DNA of 64,000 nucleotides from Paenibacillus sp. FJAT-26967 (GTDB lineage: Bacteria > Bacillota > Bacilli > Paenibacillales > NBRC-103111), in the NCBI RefSeq assembly GCF_001541095.1, contig NZ_LMXH01000004.1, positions 186,001-250,000 of the forward strand. Direction: 5' to 3'. A program made the translations under genes and the position numbers. Positions 30,069-38,662 of this stretch are shown here, in pieces (the first letter of the stretch is position 1; each line of letters opens with the position of its first letter). The notes under the pieces were generated by a model. The model was given only the letters and a program-made list of their open reading frames with translations. It ran no database searches and was not told where the DNA came from.

Positions 30069-32489
30069 ATGATGAACACAATCAGCAGGACCGTACTAGC
30101 GCTTGTACTGTTTCTTGTCATGATTTGCACGACCGTTGTCGCTGCGCCGCCGGCTCCAGAAAGAACGGGGATAGTGACAGATCCTGCCGGTTTATTGACT
30201 TCTAGTCAGGCCAGACAAGTGGAGCAAGAACTTCAAGGCCGGGACTATGAGGTGCTCCTTCTAACAGCCAAAGGGCTGAATGAACAAGAAGGAGAGCAGC
30301 TTGCTAACACGGCTTACGATCAATGGGGATTGTCGGGAAATCAGCTTATGCTGGTCGTTACGACTTCTCCTAATTATGTACATCTCGTCTTTGACAATGA
30401 ACAACTCCAAACCGCAGTCTCGAGAACCAAAGCAAAGAACGCGAAAGGAATTGTTGATCTTAATTTTGTTCCCCTTGCGGGACAGGGGAGAGTTGCCGAT
30501 GGAATTCTGGCCATCAGCAACTATGTGAATGATCTGCCCCGTGCGGCAGTGCCCGGGCTTGGAGGAGCAGCCGCTTCAAACGGCATGTCCGGCTCCAATC
30601 TGACGATAGTTGCAGTAGCCATAATTCTGCTGCTCGCTGCCGTACTGCTCGGTATGCAGTACAGGAGAATGTCGCGGACCCGTAAGCATCTGGATGAAGC
30701 CAAGCGCCTGCACGCAGAAGCTCAGCCGGTTCTGAACGGGCTGCTGTTCTCGGACATCTTCCAAGAGCTGGAGAAGGGTTTTCTTCAGGGGGAGACACGC
30801 AAGCAAGCCGAGGAACTCGAAGAGGCTATTCTTGCATTCCAAGGCGAATCCGGAAGATTAGAGGAAAGGCTGCAGGCGCAGCGGGCTGCATTCTTCGTCA
30901 AGGCAGCCGAAGAGAAGAGCGCCCGCCAGCTCCTGGAAGATGTAGGGGATTATATTAACCGGCTGGAGCCTTACAAGACCCGGCTGACGGAGTTCGAGAA
31001 ACAATCAGCACAGGTAAGGAGATCGGTTGAGCAGGCTAAGGAACAGTTCGCCGCAGCAAATTCTTTGGTTGAAGCATGGGCTGCGAAGACCTCTTACCCT
31101 CTATCTGTAATGAAGATGAGAGTGCAGGAAGCTCAGGCTGAACTGGAAAAGGCTGACGAATTGGATGAGTTCGATTATCTGCAAGCCGGGAGCTCGGCCG
31201 AGACCTCGCTGAAGCAGTTGGAAGCAATCCGAATTTCCATAGACGTGCTGGGCAAGCTGGAGGCGGAGCATCCTCGCTACATCCCTCGCGTTCAATCGCT
31301 GGAGGAAGAGCTGAGGAGTATAGCCGTGCGGGAGAGGCTTCTGCTGACGGATGGGGACCCGTATGCCATTCTGCAGAAAACCAGCAATGCAGTTCCCCAG
31401 CTGGCCGCTCGTCTGCAGGAGGGGGATGCGGAGGAAGCACAGCGGACGGCAGGCCGGATTGAGGAAGGTCTAAATTCGGCGCGTGCGCTTGTCGAAGAAA
31501 TGATTCATAACCGGGATTCTGCTCTGGAAGCCGTGCGTGAGCTTGAGGGGCTTGTACAGGAGCTGAACGATTTCGATCGTGTCTATCGTAGCGAATCAGC
31601 CAAGCTGGCGGTGGATTTCGCAGCGAATCATATACACGAGCAGACGGCGAGATATAACAGTCTGCTGCAGGCGCAGGAAGAGATGATCCGTCTGCTGTCA
31701 GACATCCGGTCGAAAGTCGCCGCGGACGTTCAGGAATATAGACAGGCGGCCGAACAGAGCGGAAAGGCACTCCAGCTTGCTGCGGAAATCAGGCAGTCAA
31801 GACAGCTCATTCTTGGTTACTACGATAGCTTGAACCAGCGGGTGCGCTCAGCACAATCCCGTCTGCAGCAGGTTCAGGAGCGGCTTTATCAAGCATCCTC
31901 AAGTTTAGGTCAGCTGGGAGTAAACCGGGCGGAATTGGCAGGGAGGATAACAGACGGCATCCGAAGCACGGAAGATCTCCAGCGGCAAATGAAAGGCTCC
32001 GGTCTTGATGTGGACCGGGTGGAGGAACAATTGCAGAGATCCGATGCAGACAGCTTGCGTGTTGCAGAGCAGGTGCAGCAGTTGATCCGGGAAAAAGAGG
32101 AGGCTGTCCGCCTTCTGAGGAAGCTTGAGGAAGAGTTCCGCAGCAGGCACACGCGCTATGGCCGCAGCATCAGCCTCGCCCGGTACTCCTCCGGCTATGG
32201 AACGCTGGCGGAGGAGAGCGAGCGCCTGATCGCGCAGGGGCTCTTCGTGGAAGCGATGCGGCAAATCACGGCTGGTGAGCAGATCTTGGCACAGATGGAT
32301 CGCGATTATCAGCGTCATTTGTCCGCAGAGCGCGCGCGCAGGAACGGTCCTGGAGGACCGGGAGGCGGAGGCCGGTCTTCCGGCAGTTCTGGCTGGGGCG
32401 GGCAAGGAGGGCGTTCCTCCGGTAGTTCCGGCTGGGGCGGCGGGCGCTCTGGAGGCGGAGGAAGATCCTCGGGTTCTTCCAAGTGGTAA
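30069..32489 (+). CDS. TPM-domain membrane protein with coiled coil and Gly/Ser tail
   Basis: An 806-residue protein. A signal-like N-terminal hydrophobic segment (about 5-26) is followed by a TPM (TLP18.3/Psb32/MOLO-1) domain, about residues 35-160 (GIVTDPAGLLTSSQARQVEQ). A transmembrane helix is at about 175-196 (LTIVAVAIILLLAAVLLGM), then about 540 residues of predominantly charged alpha-helical coiled coil. It ends with a repeated Gly/Ser/Trp tail in which GRSSGSSGWGG recurs. By topology the TPM domain should be outside and the coiled coil inside, an arrangement like YgcG-type proteins but much longer. The function is unknown. GGGGG precedes tandem ATGs at 30069 and 30072, so either may be used. 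Confidence 0.75.
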   Translation: MMNTISRTVLALVLFLVMICTTVVAAPPAPERTGIVTDPAGLLTSSQARQVEQELQGRDYEVLLLTAKGLNEQEGEQLANTAYDQWGLSGNQLMLVVTTSPNYVHLVFDNEQLQTAVSRTKAKNAKGIVDLNFVPLAGQGRVADGILAISNYVNDLPRAAVPGLGGAAASNGMSGSNLTIVAVAIILLLAAVLLGMQYRRMSRTRKHLDEAKRLHAEAQPVLNGLLFSDIFQELEKGFLQGETRKQAEELEEAILAFQGESGRLEERLQAQRAAFFVKAAEEKSARQLLEDVGDYINRLEPYKTRLTEFEKQSAQVRRSVEQAKEQFAAANSLVEAWAAKTSYPLSVMKMRVQEAQAELEKADELDEFDYLQAGSSAETSLKQLEAIRISIDVLGKLEAEHPRYIPRVQSLEEELRSIAVRERLLLTDGDPYAILQKTSNAVPQLAARLQEGDAEEAQRTAGRIEEGLNSARALVEEMIHNRDSALEAVRELEGLVQELNDFDRVYRSESAKLAVDFAANHIHEQTARYNSLLQAQEEMIRLLSDIRSKVAADVQEYRQAAEQSGKALQLAAEIRQSRQLILGYYDSLNQRVRSAQSRLQQVQERLYQASSSLGQLGVNRAELAGRITDGIRSTEDLQRQMKGSGLDVDRVEEQLQRSDADSLRVAEQVQQLIREKEEAVRLLRKLEEEFRSRHTRYGRSISLARYSSGYGTLAEESERLIAQGLFVEAMRQITAGEQILAQMDRDYQRHLSAERARRNGPGGPGGGGRSSGSSGWGGQGGRSSGSSGWGGGRSGGGGRSSGSSKW

Positions 32490-32587
32490 CGGGCGGTGGG
32501 TGAATATGCGGATGCACGGATACCGGTTGTGAGGAAATTTTACAGTGTCCATGATACGCTGTCTGTCGTCTGTATCAGGAATAAGAA

Positions 32588-32620
32588 GAAAAAGGCTGGG
32601 GGCTTCCCCAGTCTTTTTTA
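32588..32620. terminator. Terminator of the TPM gene
   Basis: AGGCTGGGG pairs with CCCCAGTCT around 32593-32613, with a loop of four bases and a T-run after it; A-run on the left makes it potentially bidirectional. Confidence 0.85.
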
Positions 32621-32687
32621 TGTTTATCTTGGACATTTGCTGACACCCGTTTATATGCGGAGGACTGCTGCTATTTTTTACAAAGGA

Positions 32688-32716
32688 TTGACAAAAAGAG
32701 CAGCAGCGAATATGAT
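32688..32716 (+). promoter_or_regulatory. Sigma-A promoter of yceI
   Basis: TTGACA (32688-32693) and TATGAT (32711-32716) are separated by exactly 17 bases, 66 bp before the start codon. Confidence 0.8.
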
Positions 32717-32730
32717 GGTAATATAATAAC

Positions 32731-32758
32731 TTTTAGTAAGCGAATATTTTTTAGTAAG
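32731..32758 (+). promoter_or_regulatory. Direct-repeat operator candidate before yceI
   Basis: TTTTAGTAAG occurs at 32731-32740 and 32749-32758 (period 18 bp), immediately downstream of the predicted transcription start. Two regularly spaced copies at this place suggest a repressor site of unknown identity. Confidence 0.4.
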
Positions 32759-32781
32759 TTAATTACAAGGGGGAAATTCAC

Positions 32782-33315
32782 ATGACAAGTTCCAAATGGA
32801 TCGTAGATTCTACACACAGCAGCCTGGACTTCTCGGTTAAGCATATGATGATCGCCAAAGTAAAAGGTAATTTTGCGTCTTTCGAAGCACAAATCGATGC
32901 AGATCCTTCCGATCTTACGACGGCCGCCGTCTATGTTTCGGTTGACCTCAGCAGCGTGGACAGCCGCAATGCCGACCGTGACAACCATCTGCGTTCCGCC
33001 GATTTTTTTGACGTAGAGAAGAATCCGGAGATGACCTTCCGGTCTACCCGAATCGTAAAAACCGGCGATGATGAGTATAAAGTAACAGGGGATTTTACGC
33101 TGCATGGCGTTACCCGTCCCGAGACGTTCGATGTTATCTTCGAGGGAGCAGGCAAAGATCCTTGGGGCAATGAGAAAGTAGGCTTCAGCGGCAAAGGAAG
33201 TATTAAACGCAGCGATTATGGTCTCACTTACAATGCTGCACTGGAAACAGGCGGGATGCTGATCGGAGATGAAATTAAAATTTCAATCGATCTGGAGGCT
33301 TCCAAACAAGCTTAA
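32782..33315 (+). CDS. YceI family lipid-binding-type protein
   Basis: A 177-residue lipocalin-like beta-barrel of the YceI/TT1927B family, which binds polyisoprenoid-type lipids. Recognisable parts are WIVDSTHSSLDFSVKHMMIA, the SVDSRNADRDNHLRSADFFDV block, and GDFTLHGVTRP in the middle. No signal peptide is present, so a cytoplasmic form as usual in Bacillales. AAGGGGG lies before the ATG. A strong promoter and direct repeats precede it. The ligand and regulator are not identifiable here. Confidence 0.92.
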   Translation: MTSSKWIVDSTHSSLDFSVKHMMIAKVKGNFASFEAQIDADPSDLTTAAVYVSVDLSSVDSRNADRDNHLRSADFFDVEKNPEMTFRSTRIVKTGDDEYKVTGDFTLHGVTRPETFDVIFEGAGKDPWGNEKVGFSGKGSIKRSDYGLTYNAALETGGMLIGDEIKISIDLEASKQA

Positions 33316-33558
33316 GGTTCAAGTGCAGCTTAGTGGAGGCCCGGCAATATCAATAGAATCAGATTCTTCCCATAGACAGCAGGACATAGGTTCTGCTGTC
33401 TTTTTCTGCATGTAACACATGGAGTCCGTAGATTTATTCAGCAAGCGGGCAAATGGATAAAGATTTAAGGGGAGACGATTTTTAAGAGACTTGCGGATGA
33501 AACGTATCACCTTCGCTCCCGTATAGTACGTCCAAATGCTCGAAAGGAGGTATGACGT

Positions 33559-33738
33559 ATGCTGCGCAAATTATTGGGTAAACTTCTCGGCCAAGACAAA
33601 CACAGCAGTTCGCATTACCGTCCTAAATACAGCAGTGATGATTATCGGAAGCATGGCAAACAGAAACATGGCAATCATAACAACTACGGCCACAACCACT
33701 ACAAGAAAAAACGTTCTTCAAGTTCGTACAGCAGTTAG
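33559..33738 (+). CDS. Small His/Lys/Tyr-rich basic protein
   Basis: A 59-residue protein beginning MLRKLLGKLLGQDK, then very rich in His, Ser, Tyr, Lys and Asn, ending KKKRSSSSYSS. The start at 33559 is supported by AAAGGAGG eight bases upstream, one of the best ribosome binding sites in the window. An amphipathic N-terminus and a basic His-rich tail suggest metal or nucleic-acid/wall-polymer binding, but no family was recognised. Its stop codon TAG (33736-33738) overlaps the stop of the convergent protein kinase gene, so the two mRNAs would be complementary at their 3' ends. Confidence 0.6.
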   Translation: MLRKLLGKLLGQDKHSSSHYRPKYSSDDYRKHGKQKHGNHNNYGHNHYKKKRSSSSYSS

Positions 33739-34667
33739 TCTGCTGCAGGAAGCAGGGGCAGAATGTCATCCACGCATGTACAGATTTCTTCTGCATTCAG
33801 AAAAGGCTGTTCCGTCATTAACAACCGGCGGAGCAGTTTTTTTGTTGCCGGATGAAGCTCCAGCTCATGTTCCCATCCCCGGCTCGGGTCCGATTCCGCG
33901 ATTGCGGCGGAAGAATCCGGTCCCGCATCCTCCATGGCGTAGGTGCTGTAGAGCAGAAAGAGCAGCAGATGGCCGATGGCATAGAAATCGCTCGAAACAT
34001 GCAGCGCGCGCCTAAACTTCTTCTCCGAAGGATCATCGTCCAGGGCATCGAGCTCTTCCCATGCCGGAGGCTCTGCAAGGAGATCGCCTGAGACCGGAAT
34101 CTCCCGGGCCAGCCCGAAGTCGATCAGCTTCACCGTATCTCCGTCCAGCAGCACGTTAGCTATGGAGATATCGCGGTGGATGATGCCCTCCCCGTGCAGA
34201 ATGATCACCAGATCCAGCAGCTGACGGATGATGCGCAGAGACTGCGATTCCGTGAACTTCCGCTCATCCCGGAACAGCAAAGCGTCCAGACTGGTGCCCG
34301 GCATAAATTCCATCGTAAAGCAGCGCTGCCCCCGCCAGAGGAACGATTCGTAGATAACAGGGAAAGCGGGATGGCTAGAGCGGCGCAGCATGTCCGTTTC
34401 CATGCTGTAAATAAGATCGGCGCGGAGGCTGCCGCCCCGCAAAGGCCACACCCGCTTCACTACACACTCGCGGCCGTGCCGCAGGTCCTCAGCCAAATAC
34501 GCTACGCCGTAGCTGCCCGAACCTAGCCAGCGCCCGATCCGGTACCGTCCCGCGATAACCGCCCCCTTCCTGAACGGAATGCCGCCCAGAAGGCGCAGAG
34601 CGGAGCTTATTTTTTTATGGAGGATAGATAAAGTGTGTTTGCGATAACGACGGGTTAGGTTGAACAT
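33735..34667 (-). CDS. Hanks-type serine/threonine protein kinase
   Basis: A 310-residue soluble kinase with an intact active site: glycine loop LGSGSYGVAYLAE, Lys in ECVVKRVWP, catalytic loop IHRDISIANVLL, and IDFGLA. It lacks the PASTA and transmembrane parts of PrkC, and resembles B. subtilis YbdM-type short kinases. The activation segment is unusual in lacking an obvious APE motif (a Glu/Pro/Asp-rich stretch follows instead). The start ATG has GGAGG upstream. Substrates are unknown. Confidence 0.87.
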   Translation of the reverse strand: MFNLTRRYRKHTLSILHKKISSALRLLGGIPFRKGAVIAGRYRIGRWLGSGSYGVAYLAEDLRHGRECVVKRVWPLRGGSLRADLIYSMETDMLRRSSHPAFPVIYESFLWRGQRCFTMEFMPGTSLDALLFRDERKFTESQSLRIIRQLLDLVIILHGEGIIHRDISIANVLLDGDTVKLIDFGLAREIPVSGDLLAEPPAWEELDALDDDPSEKKFRRALHVSSDFYAIGHLLLFLLYSTYAMEDAGPDSSAAIAESDPSRGWEHELELHPATKKLLRRLLMTEQPFLNAEEICTCVDDILPLLPAAD

Positions 34668-34859
34668 CTGTGCGGTGCCTCCAGTTTCTCGTGCGTCCTC
34701 GGCCTCTATAGAGATGAAGGGAGAGTTTATGTCTATAGTAATTCATGGAGATCCCGTTTGTCATATAGGGAATGGGTGCTGGAAGAACTGTCTTTAACAG
34801 CAGGAAATTCAGCGGTTCCGAATTCCAATCCGATTTTTAACGAATGCTCCAAGTGAACT

Positions 34860-34889
34860 TTGACAATGCAGCAGATGTCTTTGTAAAGT
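34860..34889 (+). promoter_or_regulatory. Candidate promoter of the two-component/ABC operon
   Basis: TTGACA (34860-34865) and TAAAGT (34884-34889) are separated by 18 bases, about 45 bp before the response regulator start. Confidence 0.5.
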
Positions 34890-34934
34890 AACGGATATAT
34901 AATTGGGAAGAAAGTGGAAGGAGAACCGGAGGCA

Positions 34935-35609
34935 ATGAATAAACAAATTCTATACATAGAGGACGATGCCGAGATAGGCAAATGGGTAGACGGCCACTTG
35001 ACAGAGCGGGGCTACGACGTCATCTGGCTCACCTCCGGAGACAAGGCGGCCGATTACTGGGAGCGGAGCGACCTGGTTATTCTGGATGTCATGCTGCCGG
35101 GACTCGACGGCTTCTCTATCGGACAGCGGATGAAGAAAACTTATCCCGATACGCCTATCCTTATGCTGTCTGCGAGGACAGCTATCGATGATAAGCTTCA
35201 GGGATTGCAGTTTGCCGATGATTACGTAACCAAGCCGTTCCATCCCGATGAACTTGCCGCGCGAGTGGAGGTTCTGCTGCGCAGAGCGGGCAAGCTGTCG
35301 GCCCCTATGATTCAGCTTCATCATTTGAAGGTGTACATGGAAGAGAACCGGATCGTAGATTCGAGAACGGACGAGGAAATCATGCTTACGGGCAAACAGT
35401 TTCAGATTTTTATGTACTTTCTGCGGCACCCTAACCAAATTCTGACCAAAGAGCAGCTGTATGAAGGCGTGTGGGGAGAGCCTTTTATTGATGGAGATAA
35501 GTCCCTGATGGTTCATATCCGTTACCTTCGGGAGAAAATCGAGCGTGATCCCGGACAGCCGGAGATTGTGGAGACCATCCGAGGCATTGGCTACCGGGTG
35601 AAATTATGA
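34935..35609 (+). CDS. OmpR-family response regulator
   Basis: About 224 residues. The receiver domain has the acidic pair in YIEDDAEIG, phospho-acceptor Asp51 (VILDVMLPGLDG), Ser/Thr switch and Lys in VTKPF. A winged-helix DNA-binding domain follows (LTGKQFQIFMYFLRHPNQILTKEQLYEGVWG; SLMVHIRYLREKIE). ATG 34935 is preferred: AAGGAG lies 11 bases upstream, and a GTG at 34914 would only add seven residues. Its stop overlaps the kinase start by four bases, so the pair is translationally coupled. Confidence 0.92.
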   Translation: MNKQILYIEDDAEIGKWVDGHLTERGYDVIWLTSGDKAADYWERSDLVILDVMLPGLDGFSIGQRMKKTYPDTPILMLSARTAIDDKLQGLQFADDYVTKPFHPDELAARVEVLLRRAGKLSAPMIQLHHLKVYMEENRIVDSRTDEEIMLTGKQFQIFMYFLRHPNQILTKEQLYEGVWGEPFIDGDKSLMVHIRYLREKIERDPGQPEIVETIRGIGYRVKL

Positions 35610-36979
35610 AGATGAAATGGCGTCACTCCCTGCTCGTCAAATATTTGGCGATTGTCATTCTGGCGATGCTGATTTGGCCCTTTATTTTTCCGCTTGCGGC
35701 ACTGGTGTATTATTTGCCAGAGACGGTGAACCGGGATCAGGCCTACGAGCCGAACCCCTATGCTCACGGTGACAGAATCGAAGAGTGGTGGCACAAGGAG
35801 GCGCAGAAGTTAAGCGGGGCAAGCCCTGAGACCTTGGATCAGGAGCTTCGCACCTACAAGGAAAAGCTTCCGAAAGCGGATTTTTTCTGGGTGGATGGTT
35901 CGGGTTCTTCACGTCTTGCTCTACCGGAGCGCACGGATCTTCCGAAGCAGTGGTCTTTTGACGACGGGATAGCGTTTATGAAAAAAAGTTATGAAAAAGA
36001 TCCCTTCACCGTAGTCGCGTTTATCGGACAGGACCCGGAGCAGGGCTTTATGGTGATTCAGATTCCGCGGACGCTTATGAAATCCGAAGATCCGTTTTAT
36101 TCACAGAAATATGTCATGGTCATTATTCTTGCGATCTTTCTCTTGTTTCTCTTTGTCTCATGGCTGTTCTTTTATAAAATACGAAGGCGCCTGGTCCGCC
36201 TGGAAGAAGCGATGGCGCTGCCGGAAGGGAAGGATATTCCGCACTCCATTACCATCCGCAAAATGGATGAAATCGGCCAGCTGGAGCTGGCGTTTAACCG
36301 GATGATCGAAGAGCTCACGACCAGCCGCCAGCGCGAGCGCGAGGAAGAGGGGCTGCGTAAGCAGCTCATCGCTAACTTGTCGCATGATCTGCGGACACCG
36401 CTGACCATTATCCGCAGCCATGCTTATACGCTGGACAAAGAGCCGCTGTCGGAGCAGGGAAGAGCTTCCTTGGCGCTGATCGGCACCAAATCCGACGATT
36501 TGAACCGGCTGATCGATAATCTGCTCTCTTATACGCTGCTTTCCGCGCGTAAATACCCGCTTACGCCGGTCAAGACGGATGTGATCCGGCTTATGAGGAC
36601 TTCCGCAGCCGGGTGGTATCCGGTTCTGGAAGAGGATGGATTCGAGGTAGATGTGCAGCTGCCGGAGGAGCCGCTGTATTGGAACATCGATCCCCAGTGG
36701 TTCAACCGGATTCTGGATAATATCTTCCAGAACGTCCTGCGCCATGCCAAATCGGGCAGCTATGTCTGTCTGCGCACCGAAGTGAAGGAAGGGCGCACCG
36801 CACTCGTTATCCAGGATCGCGGTCCGGGTATGCGTACTCCTTCGTCCGGGAAAGGAGCGGGGATCGGTCTGACCATCGTGGCCATGATGATTAAAGAAAT
36901 GCGCCTGGAATGGGATATCGTCAGTACTCCGCAGGGCACGAAAGTCTATATAACAGGCACGGATTTAAACAAAACTTAA
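35606..36979 (+). CDS. Sensor histidine kinase
   Basis: A 457-residue membrane kinase. Two transmembrane helices (about 9-31 and 170-192) flank an extracellular loop of about 135 residues. A HAMP-like region (MDEIGQLELAFNRMIEEL) leads to the HisKA box NLSHDLRTPLTIIRSH with phospho-acceptor His260. The ATPase domain has an N box (NILDNIFQNVLRHAK), G1 (DRGPGM) and G2 (GAGIGLTIV). The gene order RR-HK-ABC resembles B. subtilis ycbLMNO and lantibiotic SpaRK/FEG systems. It probably senses a cell-envelope-active peptide, which is an inference from context. Confidence 0.9.
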   Translation: MKMKWRHSLLVKYLAIVILAMLIWPFIFPLAALVYYLPETVNRDQAYEPNPYAHGDRIEEWWHKEAQKLSGASPETLDQELRTYKEKLPKADFFWVDGSGSSRLALPERTDLPKQWSFDDGIAFMKKSYEKDPFTVVAFIGQDPEQGFMVIQIPRTLMKSEDPFYSQKYVMVIILAIFLLFLFVSWLFFYKIRRRLVRLEEAMALPEGKDIPHSITIRKMDEIGQLELAFNRMIEELTTSRQREREEEGLRKQLIANLSHDLRTPLTIIRSHAYTLDKEPLSEQGRASLALIGTKSDDLNRLIDNLLSYTLLSARKYPLTPVKTDVIRLMRTSAAGWYPVLEEDGFEVDVQLPEEPLYWNIDPQWFNRILDNIFQNVLRHAKSGSYVCLRTEVKEGRTALVIQDRGPGMRTPSSGKGAGIGLTIVAMMIKEMRLEWDIVSTPQGTKVYITGTDLNKT

Positions 36980-37039
36980 CCAACAGGAACCTTTCGTTTT
37001 AACCTCCGCCCGTTAGGATAAAGGCGAGGTGATGGTGAC

Positions 37040-37954
37040 ATGAATGACATGGTCATACAGACTTATGGATTATCCAAACATTATAGAGCGAGAAAAGCGG
37101 TCGATAACGTCAATCTCCAAATCCGCAAAGGAGATATTTACGGTTTTCTGGGACCGAACGGAGCCGGTAAAACCACAACAATCCGCATGCTGCTCGGATT
37201 GATACGGCCTACAAAAGGAACCGTTCATCTGTTCGGCAAAGATCTGCGTAAAGATAAGCTGCCGATCCTCCGCAGGGTCGGGTCGCTGGTCGAGTACCCG
37301 TCCTACTACGGGCATCTGACCGCTTATGAGAATCTTGAAGCGATCCGCCGCATCCTGAATGTGCCGAAATCGCGGATCGATGAAGTTCTCGCTATCGTGA
37401 GGCTCACGAAGGAGGCGGGGCGGGCCGTGAAGGGATACTCCCTGGGCATGAAGCAGCGGCTCGGCATTGCGGCTTCCCTGCTCGGGAATCCTGATCTGCT
37501 CATTCTCGATGAGCCGACGAACGGTCTCGATCCCGCAGGTATTCTCGAAATGCGGGAGTTGATCAAGAGCATGCCGGACCAGTACGGCGTCACCGTTCTG
37601 GTATCCAGCCATCTGCTGAGCGAGGTGGACCAGATGGCCAGCCGGGTCGGGATCATCCGTGGAGGCTCGATGATCTTCGAAGATTCCATCAATGCCCTGA
37701 GGCTGCGGGCCGGAGGGCAGATCCGCATCGCCGTAAGCGACCCTCAGCAAGCGGTCCGCATTGCCGCCTCCGCAGGCTGCTTCGCGGCGCAGCAGGACTC
37801 CTCGCTGCTGCTGGAGCAGGCGCCCGACGAGAAGATCGCCCATATCGTTGCGGGGCTCGTAGAGGCAGGTCACTCCGTCTACCGGGTAGAGGAGATGAAG
37901 AAATCGCTTGAAGATGTATTCCTCGATTTGGTGGGGGAGGCGAGCAGTTTATGA
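37040..37954 (+). CDS. ABC transporter ATP-binding protein (LanF/BcrA-like)
   Basis: A 304-residue ATPase with Walker A GPNGAGKTT, the Q-loop region LVEYPSYYGHLTAYENL, signature GYSLGMKQRLGIAA, Walker B LLILDEPTNGLDPAG and switch His in VSSHLLSEVD. The YPSYYGHLTAYENL segment is typical of lantibiotic-immunity and bacitracin-type ATPases. It starts 60 bp after the kinase. Its stop overlaps the first permease by four bases. Confidence 0.9.
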   Translation: MNDMVIQTYGLSKHYRARKAVDNVNLQIRKGDIYGFLGPNGAGKTTTIRMLLGLIRPTKGTVHLFGKDLRKDKLPILRRVGSLVEYPSYYGHLTAYENLEAIRRILNVPKSRIDEVLAIVRLTKEAGRAVKGYSLGMKQRLGIAASLLGNPDLLILDEPTNGLDPAGILEMRELIKSMPDQYGVTVLVSSHLLSEVDQMASRVGIIRGGSMIFEDSINALRLRAGGQIRIAVSDPQQAVRIAASAGCFAAQQDSSLLLEQAPDEKIAHIVAGLVEAGHSVYRVEEMKKSLEDVFLDLVGEASSL

Positions 37955-38661
37955 CCGTCAAAGTGCTGGCCGCGGATTTTATCAAAATCAGGAGGACCCT
38001 GGTCTGGTTCCTGGTGTTTCTCGGCCCGATCGGAGCTGTAGGCTTGCAGGCCGTTAACTTCTTCCTCCGCTATGATTACCTGACCAAGGAGTATGAGGCT
38101 GACCTGTGGGGAGGCGTGTTGTCCAACGTGCAGTTTATGGCAGCTCCTGCCCTGCTGCTCGGAATGGCGCTGCTGACTTCGATGATTGCAGGCTACGAGC
38201 ATCAGACGAATGCATGGAAGCAGCTGCTGGCTCTGCCTGTCACGAGGTTCAGTGTTTTTACCGCGAAGCTGCTGCTGATTTTCATTCTGCTGGTGGTGTC
38301 CTGCCTTGTGCTGGCTGTATGCACTATTCTTCTGGGAGGCGCGCTAAACTACGGCTGGAATTTCCCTGTGACGGATTTGCTGCGCATCAGTTTCTTCCCA
38401 CTGCTTGCCGGAGCGCCGATTCTTACGCTGCAGCTGTGGCTTGCCATTACTATTAAAAATCAGGCTATTCCGCTTACCGTGGGCATTCTGGGAACCGTAC
38501 TCAGCTTGTTCGGTGCCAATGCTCCGGACTGGTTCTTCTGGAAGTGGCCTTTGCTGCTCACGCAAGCAGGTCCGGAGCAGGCCGTATGGATGGGACTTGC
38601 CCTCGGTGCCGTCGTATTTTGTGCAGGCCTTACCCAATTCAACAGACAGGATGTGAACTGA
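37951..38661 (+). CDS. ABC-2 type permease (LanE/EpiE-like)
   Basis: A 236-residue membrane protein with about six hydrophobic helices, of the small lantibiotic-protection permease type (FIKIRRTLVWFLVFLGP at the N-terminus; AGYEHQTNAWKQLLALPVTR after the second helix). ATPase, E and G subunits would form one export complex. The overlap with the ATPase gene indicates coupling. Confidence 0.82.
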   Translation: MTVKVLAADFIKIRRTLVWFLVFLGPIGAVGLQAVNFFLRYDYLTKEYEADLWGGVLSNVQFMAAPALLLGMALLTSMIAGYEHQTNAWKQLLALPVTRFSVFTAKLLLIFILLVVSCLVLAVCTILLGGALNYGWNFPVTDLLRISFFPLLAGAPILTLQLWLAITIKNQAIPLTVGILGTVLSLFGANAPDWFFWKWPLLLTQAGPEQAVWMGLALGAVVFCAGLTQFNRQDVN

Positions 38662-38662
38662 G

